From Lineus longissimus (taxonomy: Eukaryota; Nemertea; Pilidiophora; Heteronemertea; Lineidae): a DNA stretch of 64,000 nt. Of the stretch, positions 22,891-35,221 are shown in pieces. Location: assembly GCF_910592395.1 (NCBI RefSeq), contig NC_088318.1, positions 12,028,349 to 12,092,348 of the forward strand. The letters run 5' to 3'. The notes below the pieces were generated by a model that was not told the DNA's origin, made no database searches, and worked only from the letters and a program-made list of their open reading frames with translations. Within the stretch, counting starts at the first letter, position 1. Each line of letters begins with the position of its first letter. The position numbers were made by a program, and so were the translations under genes.

Positions 22891-25800
22891 AGGGACCCAA
22901 ACATCTCAGGCTGTTCTGGGACGTCGCCTTTTACTGCGAATGCCCCTGCTATCTCCTCTCACATTCCATCAGCTTAGGCCACCTTAAATGTCTTCTGTCA
23001 CCTCTAAATGCGAATGTCCTCACCTGTCCTATGTCACCTCCAACACCTCGGGCTGTCTCTGGACGTCTACTGTCGCCGCCACGCGATTATTTCTACCGTC
23101 TTCTGTCATCACCTAGAATCGTCTTCTGCCACCTCTAAATGCAAATGTCCTCACCTGTCCTATGTCACCTCAAACACCTCTAGCTGTATCCGGACGTACG
23201 TCTTCTGTCGCCGCCACGTGATTGTTTCTACTATCTTCTGACACCTCGAAACATTTCAGGCTGTCCCTGGACGTCTTAAGTCGCCTCTGAATGCAAATGC
23301 CTCTTCTACTCCCGGTCCAATCTCACCTTCTTGAGGCACCTCAAAATGTCTTGTGTTGCCTTTAAAGGGGAATGCCTCTACTGTTCTATTCTCATTATCT
23401 CAAGCCACTTCAAAACGTCTTCTGCAGCCTCTGAATGCAAGTTTCCTGCCCTCCCAACACACCAGGCTGTCTCTGGACATCTTCATTCGCCGTGAATGCA
23501 AATACCTTTAGGTCTTCCGTCCAATCTCATCATCTTAGGCTACCAAAAAACGTATTCTGCCACCTCTAAATGTAAATGCCCTGCCCTGACCTCCGTCACA
23601 TCCCAACAGCTCAGGGTGTCTCTGGACGTCTTCTATTGCCCCTGCATGCGAATGTATTTACCCCTTCCGTCCAATCTCATCAACTTAGGACACAAAAACA
23701 TCTTCTGTCACCTCTGAATGCAAATGTCCTGCACCGTTTTTCGTCCTTATTCACCTCAGGCTGTACCTGTATGGCTTCCGTGCATGCCATTGCCTTGATG
23801 TCTGCTGTCCCATCGCATCATCTTAGGCCACCTAACAGGTCTTCTGTCTTCTGCTCTGGTAATCTCTGCCTTCCCCATCACCTACTAACTTCTCATGCTG
23901 TCTCTGGACAGATGTCTTCTGTCCCCTCTGAAAGCAAATATCCTCTAACGTCCTCTGTCACCTCCGAGCACCTCTGGCTGTCTCTCTGGACATCTTCGGT
24001 TGCCCCTGAATGCGAATTCCTTTACCCCTTCCGTCCAATCTCATCATCTTAGGACACCAAACACGTCTTCTGTCACCTCTGAATGCAAATGTCCTGCCCT
24101 GTCCTTCGTCCTTTGTCACCTCAGGCTGTCTCTGGACATCTTCTGTTGCCCCTGCATACGAATGCCTTTACCCCTTCCGTCCAATCTCATCATCTTAGGA
24201 CACCAAACACGTCTTCTGTCACCTCTGAATGCAAATGCCCTGCCCTGTCCTTCGTCGTTTGTCACCTCAGGCTGTCTCTGGACATCTTCTGTTGCCCCTG
24301 CATACGAATGCCTTTACCCCTTCCGCCCAATCTCATCATCTTAGTACACCAAAAACGTCTTTTGTCACCAATGAATGCAAATGTCCGGCCCTGTCCTTCG
24401 TCCTTTGTCACCTAAGGTTGTCTCTGGACATCTTCTTTTGCCCCTGTATACGAATGCCTTTACCCCTTCCGTCCAATCTCATCATCTTAGGACATCAAAC
24501 ACGTCTTCTGTCACCTCTGAATGCAAATGTCCGGCCCTGTCCTTCGTCCTTTGTCACCTAAGGTTGTCTCTGGACATCTTCTGTTGCCCCTGCATACGAA
24601 TGCCTTTACCCCTTCCGTCCAATCTCATCATCTTAGGACATCAAACACGTCTTCTGTCACCTCTGAATGCAAATGTCCTGCCCTGTCCTCCGTCCTTTGT
24701 CACCTCTGGCTTTCCTGGACATCTTCTGTTGCCCCTGCATACGAATGCCTTTACCCCTTCCGTCCAATCTCATCATCTTAGGACACCAAACACGTCTTCT
24801 GTCACCTCTGAATGCAAATGCCCTGCCCTGTCCTTCGTCGTTTGTCACCTCAGGCTGTCTCTGGACATCTTCTGTTGCCCCTGCATACGAATGCCTTTAC
24901 CCCTTCCGCCCAATCTCATCATCTTAGTACACCAAAAACGTCTTTTGTCACCAATGAATGCAAATGTCCGGCCCTGTCCTTCGTCCTTTGTCACCTAAGG
25001 CTGTCTCTGGACATCTTCTTTTGCCCCTGTATACGAATGCCTTTACCCCTTCCGTCCAATCTCATCATCTTAGGACACGAAAAACGTCTTCTGTCACTTC
25101 TGAATGCAAATGTCCTGCACTGTCCTTCGTCCTTTGTCACCTCAGGCTGTATCAGGATGTTTTCCCTGCATGCCATTGTCTTTATGTCTCCTGTCCCATC
25201 ACATCATCTTAGGCCACCTTAAAAGGTCTTCTGTCACCTCCTCTTGTAATGTCCTCTGCCTTCCCCATCACCGACTAACATCTCATGCTGTCTCTGGACG
25301 TCTTCTGTCACCTCCTTGCTGTCCCCTCTGGAAGCAAATGTCCTCTGCCGTCCTCTGTCACCTCCCAGCACCTCATGCTGTCTCTGGACGTCTTCTGTCC
25401 CCTCCCTGCTGTCCCCTCCGAAAGCAAATGTCCTCTGCCGTCCTCGGTCACCTCCCAGCACCTCATGCTGTCTCTGGACGTCTTCTGTCCCCTCGCTGCT
25501 GTCCCCTCCGAAAACAAAAATCCTATGTCGTCCTCGGTCACCTCCCAGCACCTCATGCTGTCTCTGGACGTGTTCTGTCCCATCCCTGCTGTCCCCTCTA
25601 AATGCAAATGTCCTCTACCGTCCTCGGTCACCTCCCAGCACCTCAGACTGTCTCTGGACGTCTTCTGTCTCCTCCCTGCTGTCCCCTCTAAATGCAAATG
25701 TCCTCTACCGTCCTTTGTCATCTTCGAGCACCTCAGACTGTCTCTCGACGTATTCTGTTGCCCCTGCATGCGAATGCCTTAACCCTTCCGTCCAATCTCA

Positions 25801-28640
25801 TCATCTTATGACACCAAAAACGTCTCCTGTCACCTCTGAATGCAAATGTCCTGCCCTGTCCTCCGTCACATCCCAACACCTCAGGCTGTCTCTGGACGTC
25901 TTCTGTCAACTCCCTGCTGTCCCCTGTAAATGCAAATGTCCTCTTCCGTCCTTTGTCATCTCCGAGCACCTCAGACTGTCTCTCGACGTCTTGTGTTGCC
26001 CCTGAATGCGAATGCCTTTACCACTACCATCAAATCTCATCATCTTAGGACACCAAAAACGTCTCCTGTCACCTCTGAATGCAAATGTCCTGCCCTGTCC
26101 TCCGTCACATCCCAACACCTCAGGGTGTCTCTGGACGTCTTCTATTGCCCCTGCATGCGAATGTCTTTACCCCTTCCGTCCAATCTCATCAACTTAGGAC
26201 ACAAAAACATCTTCTGTCACCTCTGAATGCAAATGTCCTGCACCGTTTTTCGTCCTTATTCACCTCAGGCTGTACCTGTATGGCTTCCGTGCATGCCATT
26301 GCCTTTATGTCTGCTGTCCCATCGCATCATCTTAGGCCACCTAACAGGTCTTCTGTCTTCTCCTCTGGTAATCTCTGCCTTCCCACTCACCTACTAACTT
26401 CTCATGCTGTCTCTGGACAGATGTCTTCTGTTCCCTCTGAAAGCAAATATCCTCTAACGTCCTCTGTCACCTCCGAGCACCTCTGGCTGTCTCTCTGGAC
26501 ATCTTCGGTTGCCCCTGAATGCGAATTCCTTTACCCCTTCCGTCCAATCTCATCATCTTAGGACACCAAACACGTCTTCTGTCACCTCTGAATGCAAATG
26601 TCCTGCCCTGTCCTTCGTCCTTTGTCACCTCAGGCTGTCTCTGGACATCTTCTGTTGCCCCTGCATACGAATGCCTTTACCCCTTCCGTCCAATCTCATC
26701 ATCTTAGGACACCAAACACGTCTTCTGTCACCTCTGAATGCAAATGCCCTGCCCTGTCCTTCGTCGTTTGTCACCTCAGGCTGTCTCTGGACATCTTCTG
26801 TTGCCCCTGCATACGAATGCCTTTACCCCTTCCGCCCAATCTCATCATCTTAGTACACCAAAAACGTCTTTTGTCACCAATGAATGCAAATGTCCGGCCC
26901 TGTCCTTCGTCCTTTGTCACCTAAGGCTGTCTCTGGACATCTTCTTTTGCCCCTGTATACGAATGCCTTTACCCCTTCCGTCCAATCTCATCATCTTAGG
27001 ACACGAAAAACGTCTTCTGTCACTTCTGAATGCAAATGTCCTGCACTGTCCTTCGTCCTTTGTCACCTCAGGCTGTATCAGGATGTTTTCCCTGCATGCC
27101 ATTGTCTTTATGTCTCCTGTCCCATCACATCATCTTAGGCCACCTTAAAAGGTCTTCTGTCACCTCCTCTTGTAATGTCCTCTGCCTTCCCCATCACCGA
27201 CTAACATCTCATGCTGTCTCTGGACGTCTTCTGTCACCTCCTTGCTGTCCCCTCTGGAAGCAAATGTCCTCTGCCGTCCTCTGTCACCTCCCAGCACCTC
27301 ATGCTGTCTCTGGACGTCTTCTGTCCCCTCCCTGCTGTCCCCTCCGAAAGCAAATGTCCTCTGCCGTCCTCGGTCACCTCCCAGCACCTCATGCTGTCTC
27401 TGGACGTCTTCTGTCCCCTCGCTGCTGTCCCCTCCGAAAGCAAATGTCCTATGTCGTCCTCGGTCACCTCCCAGCACCTCATGCTGTCTCTGGACGTGTT
27501 CTGTCCCATCCCTGCTGTCCCCTCTAAATGCAAATGTCCTCTACCGTCCTCGGTCACCTCCCAGCACCTCAGACTGTCTCTGGACGTCTTCTGTCTCCTC
27601 CCTGCTGTCCCCTCTAAATGCAAATGTCCTCTACCGTCCTTTGTCATCTTCGAGCACCTCAGACTGTCTCTCGACGTATTCTGTTGCCCCTGCATGCGAA
27701 TGCCTTAACCCTTCCGTCCAATCTCATCATCTTAGGACACCAAAAACGTCTCCTGTCACCTCTGAATGCAAATGTCCTGCCCTGTCCTCCGTCACATCCC
27801 AACACCTCAGGCTGTCTCTGGACGTCTTCTGTCAACTCCCTGCTGTCCCCTGTAAATGCAAATGTCCTCTTCCGTCCTTTGTCATCTCCGAGCACCTCAG
27901 ACTGTCTCTCGACGTCTTGTGTTGCCCCTGAATGCGAATGCCTTTACCACTACCATCAAATCTCATCATCTTAGGACACCAAAAACGTCTCCTGTCACCT
28001 CTGAATGCAAATGTCCTGCCCTGTCCTCCGTCACATCCCAACACCTCAGGCTGTCTCTGGACGTCTTCTGTCAACTCCCTGCTGTCCCCTGTAAATGCAA
28101 ATGTCCTCTTCCGTCCTTTGTCATCTCCGAGCACCTCAGGCTGTCTCTGGACATCTTGTGTTGCCCCTGAATGCGAATGCCTTTACCACTACCATCAAAT
28201 CTCATCATCTTAGGACACCAAAAACGTCTCCTGTCACCTCTGAATGCAAATGTCCTGCCCTGTCGTCCGTCACATCCCAACACCTCAGGGTGTCTCTGGA
28301 CGTCTTCTATTGCCCCTGCATGCGAATGTCTTTACCCCTTCCGTCCAATCTCATCAACTTAGGACACAAAAACATCTTCTGTCACCTCTGAATGCAAATG
28401 TCCTGCCCTGTCGTCCGTCACATCCCAACACCTCAGGGTGTCTCTGGACGTCTTCTATTGCCCCTGCATGCGAATGTCTTTACCCCTTCCGTCCAATCTC
28501 ATCAACTTAGGACACAAAAACGTCTCCTGTCACCTCTGAATGCAAATGTCCTGCCCTGTCGTCCGTCACATCCCAACACCTCAGGCTGTCTCTGAACGTC
28601 TTCTGTCGCCTCTGAATGCAAATGCCTGGACTGCCTTCTG
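22890..28640. repeat. Complex CT-rich satellite array with 73/146-bp and 90-bp units and higher-order duplication
   Basis: The + strand is strongly pyrimidine-rich. The main repeat is a 146-bp dimer of two related halves of about 73 bp, one with TCTGAATGCAAATGTCC and one with CCTGCATRCGAATGCC. In the best block, unit starts fall at 24083, 24229, 24375, 24521, 24667, 24812, 24958 and 25104. A second unit of exactly 90 bp runs at 25282, 25372, 25462, 25552, 25642 and 25732. The whole pattern recurs: 23731 matches 26240 (offset 2509) and 25316 matches 27242 (offset 1926). The second copy therefore lacks four 146-bp dimers. Long frames occur on both strands here only because the unit lacks stops. 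They are staggered copies of the repeat and not genes. Confidence 0.93.
25282..25760. repeat. 90-bp sub-array, copy 1 (copy 2 at 27208-27686)
   Basis: Units begin with CTCATGCTGTCTCTGGACG or CTCAGACTGTCTCTGGACG at an exact 90-bp period. The second copy lies 1926 bp further right and differs at only a few positions in the part compared by eye. Confidence 0.88.
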
Positions 28641-31459
28641 CCCTATCGTCTTGAACTATCGATGATGATGCATCACACGGCTCTCTCCTGAGCATTCTGG
28701 ATAAGGTCAATGCACTTTGCTCATAGTCCTGCTCGATGTCCATTGAAATTCTTTATAGTCAGCAGTGTCAACAGTAACCCTTCAACAAGCAAGCTTTGTC
28801 AATTTGCTAAACTTCGGGATGGATTGTAATGAGATGAGGGCACAAAAAACATGCACTATTTATTTCAATCTGTTCGTTTATTTACTGAAGTAGTTCTAAG
28901 CAACTTTATATGTTCAACTTATAACAATTCACAGTCACAATTACAGACAGACTTCAAATGAGACAGATTACAATAGAACACTTAAGGACACTCCTGGGAC
29001 TGAACAAAGTTCTCCTTCTTAGCAGGGTGTCCTCAATACACAGGTCAAAATGAACAGAAATGACCCATTTGGGACCACTGTCCTTAATATAGAGGGTGTC
29101 CTGCTAACCATGTGTCTGCCAAGAGAAATTCCACTGTCCTCAAACAAATCTCACTTATCCAGCGAAAGTAAAAAGGATACATGTGTCTTGCCTAGCTCAT
29201 AAACCAAGACCCAAGCATCAGAGCACATTCTTTGTGGTTAAGTCAATTATACATGAGACAGTCTGCAGAATACGCAGTCAGTCTCTCAGATTCATAAGGA
29301 TAAATTACCACGCCCACTCTGTCAAATTTGACCCAAGAGCTATTATGAAAATGTACAGATGCAGTGGAGAAACAGCCTTCATGCCCCCAACATTAATGAA
29401 ATCCTTCTGCCCTCCTTTGAAAGGACAGAAGCACTAGGTCAATCGCCTCACTTGTTGCCCAACTATAGTGCCACATATAAATGCTCTCAGGTCATGATTG
29501 TGTAATACTCCTTGGAGAACCATTTTCCAAGGCAGGAGCAGACACAGAAGATGACGGCAGTCACAATTTACATAATTTACATAATTCTTATTTTGCTGTA
29601 AACCAGGGATTTCAGCAAGCAATCGGTAGCCAGTGGGCATTTTTTTTCATAGTTCAGTTGGGCCGGTACAGCAAACTAAATACTTTACAGATGATCTGGT
29701 GAAAGATTAAGCTAACCAAAAACACCACCTAGTTTTAAAACCCTTTCCATGTTGAATTAATTTTCAGTTTTTGACCAATAAATGTTAATGTTTTTCGCAC
29801 ACAGATGAACATAATGGATAAGGCATGCAGAAGGTGTCACAGCAGAAGGTGTCACACTCACAGCAAAGCTGCCATCTGCCCTTAAAGGGGTACGCCATTT
29901 GTAATAACCGGTAAACAGAACTGCAGCCATACACAATGCTAAGTGCAGTAACATGTAGCAAATTTGCGGAAACTTGATATTTATAGTATTTATACATGTA
30001 GTATTTGTGTATATGTCTACACAATGGAATTGTTGACATTTATATTCAGAATGTATTTACACAATTCGAAACTTTCAAATTCGATTATAAATTTGAAATA
30101 CTTAACGAACGGCGTAGGCCTTTAAGACAGTAGAATAGCTCAGTTGATTTGCCAACCATGAGGTTATGTTTGGGCGTATTATGTCCGTCAGCTTCACGGA
30201 AAGGGTCTTAAATCACAGAATATTTCTGAATATCAACTCACATCTATGTAACATTAGCCGATCAAAATGTCAATTACAAAATATTCAAAACACAGTATTT
30301 CATACCATCGATACCCTATGAAGCAGTTGAAATTTGAACTTTTTTCTGTACAAAAATAAAGGCCTACTTACATGTAACAACGGCAGACGCATGGTGAAAT
30401 AATACAACTCAACAGCTGTGGTTTATGATAAATAAACAGTGTTTAGCAACTATACTGATAACGTGAATGAATACAATTATTTGGCACAGCAAGAAATCAT
30501 GACCCTGTGTCAGTCTTACGTCCACGTCATGAGAAAATGGCATAATATGGAACTTGACCATAATTCACATGAATTTATATTGTTAGTGATCACTCAATAG
30601 TCATGATAGTAGGCCATGCATCTTATATATTATACCACCTGACTCTAAAGAAGTTGACCATGCAAGATAGTGTCCAACATATTGCCAAGAGTGTCAACAG
30701 TCTACTTGCAGAGCACCTTCCACGTGCAAGTCACTGTCGGACAGAAAAATTGCAACAGAAAACCTTCAAATGGAAGGCCGGCATAAATCAAAATGAATAG
30801 GGGTTGATCCCTTTAGTGGAAAGGGTACATTGACATTCACAATTCGGATCCTAGATCTTTACGTTATAATACAGACAAGAATAATGGCACAGCTAGAAGG
30901 AAAATACGAGTTCCTGAAGTGGGACACCCTCTAGGCAGCAAACAATTCTGAAAGGACCTTGAACTTAAATCCAACAAATACAAATTTCGATTTCGATCCC
31001 GTTCTTTTTAATCAATAGCCATTGTCGAAATCGGTGTCATAAACATGATAATTTATGAGTGAACCACTCTTGATCATAACATTTGTTATTGAAAACTGAT
31101 GGCAGTGACCTTTCTGATTAACGTATTGATTTTAATGACAAGACACCAAGTTAGCCTTCGCGGTGAGCCAGAACCACAAATCCTTTTCAGGATGAGAAAA
31201 AAACGGTAATCCACCAAAATTCGGAAATGTCGCATCTCTGTTATCAGCGATGACTGAAGAACTATCACATTCACAGCATTGATTGAATATACTGGAAACC
31301 ACATAATTCTGCTGGGCGTTCAATTTTTGCAGATTTCATGAATAATCTAAATTTGCAATAAGCAAAAATTGCCAAAAATTCTTTTTTGAGAAATTTTCAC
31401 AAAAATCGCAAAAATAAAACCTCACAAAAATGTGTTGGTTTGCAGAATACTGTGATCTT
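28641..31459 (-). other. Probable NEURL2 3' UTR and flank; no other gene seen
   Basis: No convincing reading frame is found. On the minus strand two AATAAA hexamers lie close together (complement of TTTATT at about 28861 and 28879), the last canonical signals before the satellite array. They would give NEURL2 a 3' UTR of about 2.6 kb. A hairpin-family repeat lies at 28978-29140, near the distal end. Confidence 0.45.
28978..29140 (+). repeat. Hairpin repeat family copy b
   Basis: Blocks in order: CTTAAGGACACTCCTGGGAC, AGCAGGGTGTCCTCAATACA, CTGTCCTTAATATAGAGGGT, then CCAAGAGAAATTCCACTGTCC. The order is the same as in the copies at 19157 and 53240. Confidence 0.65.
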
Positions 31460-32668
31460 TCATATCTCGTAGCGTAGATATTCCTTTAACTTGTTAGGCA
31501 GTGGCAGCTGTTTGATGGCATTCTTCTTGGTGTGTTTGAGAATTATGTCACGGCAGGCGTGTTGGAGTGAAAGCTCTGAAGAATAGAAAGAAAGAAGGTT
31601 TTCAAAGTAATGCAAAGTAAGAAGGCAACTCAAAGTACAGATATGTACATCACAACAAGCACAAATCAATGTATATGCTTGATGACACCAAAAACTAGGG
31701 CATGGCTTGGTTACATGTCAGCAAGATACATGTATGACAGCATTACTAGGCAGGCTCCAATATGGAACCAGCAAGGAAAGCGACAACCAGGCAACAACCG
31801 CAGCACACGGAAATGAGCCTTATAAAATGGAATCAAGTCGCTGCAGCTGTCTTGGAGGCAACTGAAGCAGCAGCACAAGACTGCAAGACTAGGAGGCGGA
31901 GGGACACCATGGAGGACCTACATTTGTGAGCTTCAACTTACAAGCCGAGTACCCTTGATGAGAATAGAAACTATCCTTACCTGTGTATAATTGTATGACC
32001 CGCACCTGTTTCGTTGTCCCATAGACGTCCACTACGGCATATAACGGGCCATCCTTATAAGGAATTTCACGCGCACAAGGCCCCTGGTCTTCACCGTTGA
32101 TAATAAAATGCATTTCCGCCTTGTCCTCTGCTATCACATACATCACTCCGATACGACTTCCGACATCGGTCGGCAAAAGATTTCCGTTACTACTAGAATC
32201 GGAACTTATCCCATCACTGTCCACATCAGCTTTACGATATTTCATTAAAGGTTTTAGCAAGTTCGGTTGAAACGATCCGCGACTAGATTGAACGAATTGT
32301 CCGTTACTTAGGATAGACTCGTATGGTTTACGCTCCGGCCAATCGCCCGATACGTCCTCCATGTAAACACGATTATGAGACTTAGTCACTGCAAAAATCC
32401 ACGACTTTCCCATGTTGGCAAGATCGGGGAGCGCATATTGTGGCAATGGCATTCGTTTACTTGGAACGTGTTGCGTCAAACCAATCCGTAAATGTCCACT
32501 CCATCCACCTTCGTTTTTCTCCAACTCGATTAGAAAGATCTCCGCCGGCGTTAGTGGCTTTTCTCCGAAACATATGGCGTGAGCAAAACTCGAGACACGG
32601 GTGGCGACCATGTTTTCATCCTCCAGACGGATATTCTGGCCATGAAATGAATGAAATCTGGTTGGCAT
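31460..32668 (-). CDS. NEURL2: Neuralized-like protein 2 (NHR domain + SOCS box)
   Basis: Two coding exons on the minus strand, 32668-31981 and 31575-31460 (stop 31462-31460), phase 1 junction, 267 residues; the human protein has 285. The first exon holds one neuralized homology repeat: [55 protein letters not shown], then [20 protein letters not shown] and [20 protein letters not shown]. The second exon is a C-terminal SOCS box ([15 protein letters not shown]...[15 protein letters not shown]). NEURL2 (Ozz) is the substrate adaptor of an elongin-cullin ubiquitin ligase, known in vertebrate muscle for membrane-bound beta-catenin. An acceptor at 32678, just upstream of the ATG, shows that a noncoding 5' exon lies further right. 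The NHR-SOCS order and length make the call secure. Confidence 0.95.
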
Positions 32669-33204
32669 TTTGGCAAGCCTGGAAGAGACAAAACACGGTG
32701 GTTAAAAACAGAAACATATCGACATTAACTAGGACTTGAATCCTCATGTCCTAAGGAAGACTGAAAGGAATGATTGCCCAGTGGCATCATCCTGAGCACA
32801 AAGCTCTATGGGGCTCTGTGGTGGAACTATCTGGGACAGCTGTTACTGAACATAGACTCACTATCCAGCATGCATCTCAAAACCCCTGGCAGACGAAGAA
32901 GAATCCTAATGTTAGTCCGATGATTAGAACCTGAAAATAGTTCATACAAAACGTAGCCAACTTCTAAACAATTCTTGATTTATTCCCATTCCGCCAATAT
33001 TTATCAGAACTTGAATGTGTACATGAGGCCAGTCTCAATTGAATTATAACTTTAGTGGTTGAACGTCCTTAAAGACTGGGTGTAATCAAGACCAAGTTAT
33101 AAACATATCAAGTCTGAGTAAGTCATTACCAATAAGAAAACACCTGAAGTAGGTCAATTGCCTCAATGATTAGAATTAATTCCATAGACGATTGTTGTAA
33201 CCAT

Positions 33205-33440
33205 TGCACAATGGAGTAAGGACCAATTACCCTAGATTGAATCCTGGAGTAAGGACAAATTTAGTATTTATGGAGTATGTGCCAAGTACCCTAGACTGAA
33301 GACAAAGTCAGCAACCCTGGAGTAAGGACAAATTTAGTATTTATGGAGTATGGGCCAAGTACCCCAGATTTGAAGACAAAGTCAGATACCCTGGAGTAAG
33401 GGGAAAGTTAGTTTGCATGGAGAAACCAAGAGTGAGAGTA
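33205..33440. repeat. 73-74 bp tandem repeat, about 2.5 copies
   Basis: CCTGGAGTAAGGACAAATTT recurs at 33243 and 33316, and a variant at 33390. Each unit also has TATTTATGGAGTATG and AAGTACCC. It lies in the presumed 5' region of NEURL2. Confidence 0.85.
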
Positions 33441-33574
33441 AAGACAAGTCAGTAATAGTCAGATTAAGGGCAAAATCATGCACGCACATGTATTGATAGT
33501 TTGCGAAAGTTCTATTGCACATTACCCACTCATGTTGTCTATGGATGACTTCGACATGAGTTTTTTGGGGGTTG

Positions 33575-33900
33575 ACCTGTCATGTGTTTCAACTAAATGG
33601 TCACAGTGGCTTATGGCACCGCCAAAGGTTAGCTTAGGCTTTTATCTGATGTGTTCTGTCCTTCTGAAATCTGAGTGTGTGCAATTGTTTTGTTTGGCGT
33701 TAGCCGGCTCTGGTTGTCGAAATCAACCTTTTCGAAGAAGTTTGTTTGGGCGCTAACCAGTCATGGGTTTCACCAACGAAGAGTCACAGTGACTTATGGC
33801 ATCGTCCAAAGTCAGCTTAGGCCTTCTGACATGTTCCGAATGTGCACATTTGATTTGTTTTGGATCCGATTTGTTGACGAAAAGGCGGCTTAGTCCATTT
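33575..33900. repeat. Diverged direct duplication, about 181 bp unit, two copies
   Basis: The blocks GTCATGKGTTTCA, GTCACAGTGRCTTATGGCA, GTYAGCTTAGGCYTT and TTTGATTTGTTTTGG/TTGTTTTGTTTGG occur once from 33575 and again from about 33756, in the same order. Copies differ at many bases. No function is seen. Confidence 0.65.
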
Positions 33901-34591
33901 TTTTGTCCGATTTGACACATGCAGGCTGCATGAAAATCATGTGCCTGATCGGTTCCCCTTGGCCTACCCAGTTATATACCCGAAGAAGGTCCCAATCATG
34001 CAGTATAAACTGCATAAATGCATGCATCAAACAAGCATGCAGTGGCTCAGTGGCAGTGCATGCAGTGCTCCGTCGCGACTACATGGACTAGGCTTACAGT
34101 AAGAGTCTAAGACATGTAGGCCTATAAGAGTAAGAGGACATTTTTGGAGCATTTTGGAAGGAACTCCAACACAACAACCGTAAACGCTTCAATCGTAATA
34201 AAGGAACACAATAAGTCATAGGTACTTTGAGAAAGGTATAATGCAGGTGTACCTTTGGTAAAATTAGTTCATCATCAAAAGCTTTATTCAGTGTGATATT
34301 CAATGTTTTGTCAGTGAAAACAAAATAAACTGAGAAGCCATCTCATTTCTCGCGACCGAACGAGGCCCGTAACAGAAATATTGATTGGCTGAACCCACGA
34401 CAGCGGAACGAATCAAAACTGACGTTAGATAGTTGAAACTCGAGACTAAAGGCTATCCATCAGAATCGTATTTTTTTACTAGGGGTCTCACTAGATAGCG
34501 CCATATACTTTTTGGTTGGGAGGATTTCTTGGGGATCGGAAGGGAATCCAGTTGTTTTCAATATACTCCGCCTCTCGATATTTCGTTTTTT

Positions 34592-34733
34592 GTATACGAG
34601 GTCATCCTGAGGAAATAAGGGGTAAATGTTCGCTTCTCCGGCCCTGCACACAAACGTGTGTGCAGTGCCGGAGAGGGCCGGAGAAGCGAACATTAGATTA
34701 ACCCCCGATTTCCTTGGGATGATACGAGGTAGG
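34592..34733. repeat. Large foldback with 21-bp perfect arms and a nested inner hairpin
   Basis: Perfect arms at 34625-34645 and 34674-34694 (AATGTTCGCTTCTCCGGCCC plus one base). Inside, TGCACAC (34645-34651) pairs with GTGTGCA (34658-34664). An alternative 16-bp stem with one mismatch is possible between CTCCGGCCCTGCACAC and its partner. Outside, imperfect pairing continues through GTCATCC...GGAAAT..GGGG on the left and CCCCGATTTCC..GGGATGAT on the right. It looks like a foldback element and lies about 500 bp upstream of the TATA box at 35191. Confidence 0.85.
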
Positions 34734-35190
34734 AGTAAAAAAACTGATATCAGGATGTCGGGGGGGGGGGGCATGCAGAACATCGCTTTTCGTAACAAAA
34801 GGGGCAAATCTGGAGTAACTAAAAGAATTTTATTTGTCTATGGCATTCAAGCATTTCATAAGTGCTAAGTCATGCTGATGTGCTCCAAAAAATGTTGTTT
34901 TACGAGTCACTGGTTGAAATAATTGCAAATGGGAAAACCCGCCTGGCAATTGACAGAACAGATATCGATTAGCTGAACTATAAAGTGATGATCGTTTGCC
35001 CAACACCTCAGCACACTAAGGTCTTTTGCCGTTAGGTGAGAGCTAACGTTCGGGTAAAAATGCAAGTCATGCCTGTCGTGCACTTCTGTAGTGAGAAACC
35101 TCTCGAGAACGCCTTCGCGTTCCCTCAATATATTGAGCAATGTAAAATATCAGAACGTATTGCTGACGATCTCTTTCGAAATCGTTGGAG

Positions 35191-35221
35191 TATATAAAGG
35201 TTAAAAGACGTCGAGCAGTCA
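35191..35221 (+). promoter_or_regulatory. TATA box and initiator of the intronless Cys/His-rich gene
   Basis: TATATAAA lies at 35191-35198. Thirty bp downstream the sequence CAGTCATTG places an initiator-like TCATT with its A at 35221, the standard TATA-to-start spacing. This predicts a 159-base 5' UTR. Canonical heat-shock elements were looked for and not found as a contiguous array. Confidence 0.65.

Larger units (their letters stand above)
32679..35190. other. NEURL2 5' flank and intergenic region with several repeats
   Basis: No coding exon is seen. The first (noncoding) NEURL2 exon must lie here but could not be placed. The region holds a 73-bp tandem repeat (33243-33440), a diverged direct duplication of about 181 bp (33575-33900), and a large foldback (34592-34733) followed by a run of G at 34760-34771. 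It ends at the promoter of the gene at 35380. Confidence 0.5.

Noticed and set aside
23576-28510. Many long open frames on both strands (up to 229 codons) in the satellite array
   Set aside because: They are the same repeat unit read in staggered phases, spaced by the 146-bp or 90-bp period. Composition is that of the repeat, and there are no domains or splice context.
22420-28640. CRISPR-like alternation of repeats and spacers
   Set aside because: Host is an animal, the units are tandem and contiguous with no unique spacers, and unit lengths are 73-146 bp.
35090-35190. Possible heat-shock elements (GAA/TTC blocks such as GAGAACGCCTTCGCGTTC) before the TATA box
   Set aside because: The GAA and TTC blocks are spaced by 6-7 instead of 5 bases, so they do not form a proper nGAAnnTTCn array.
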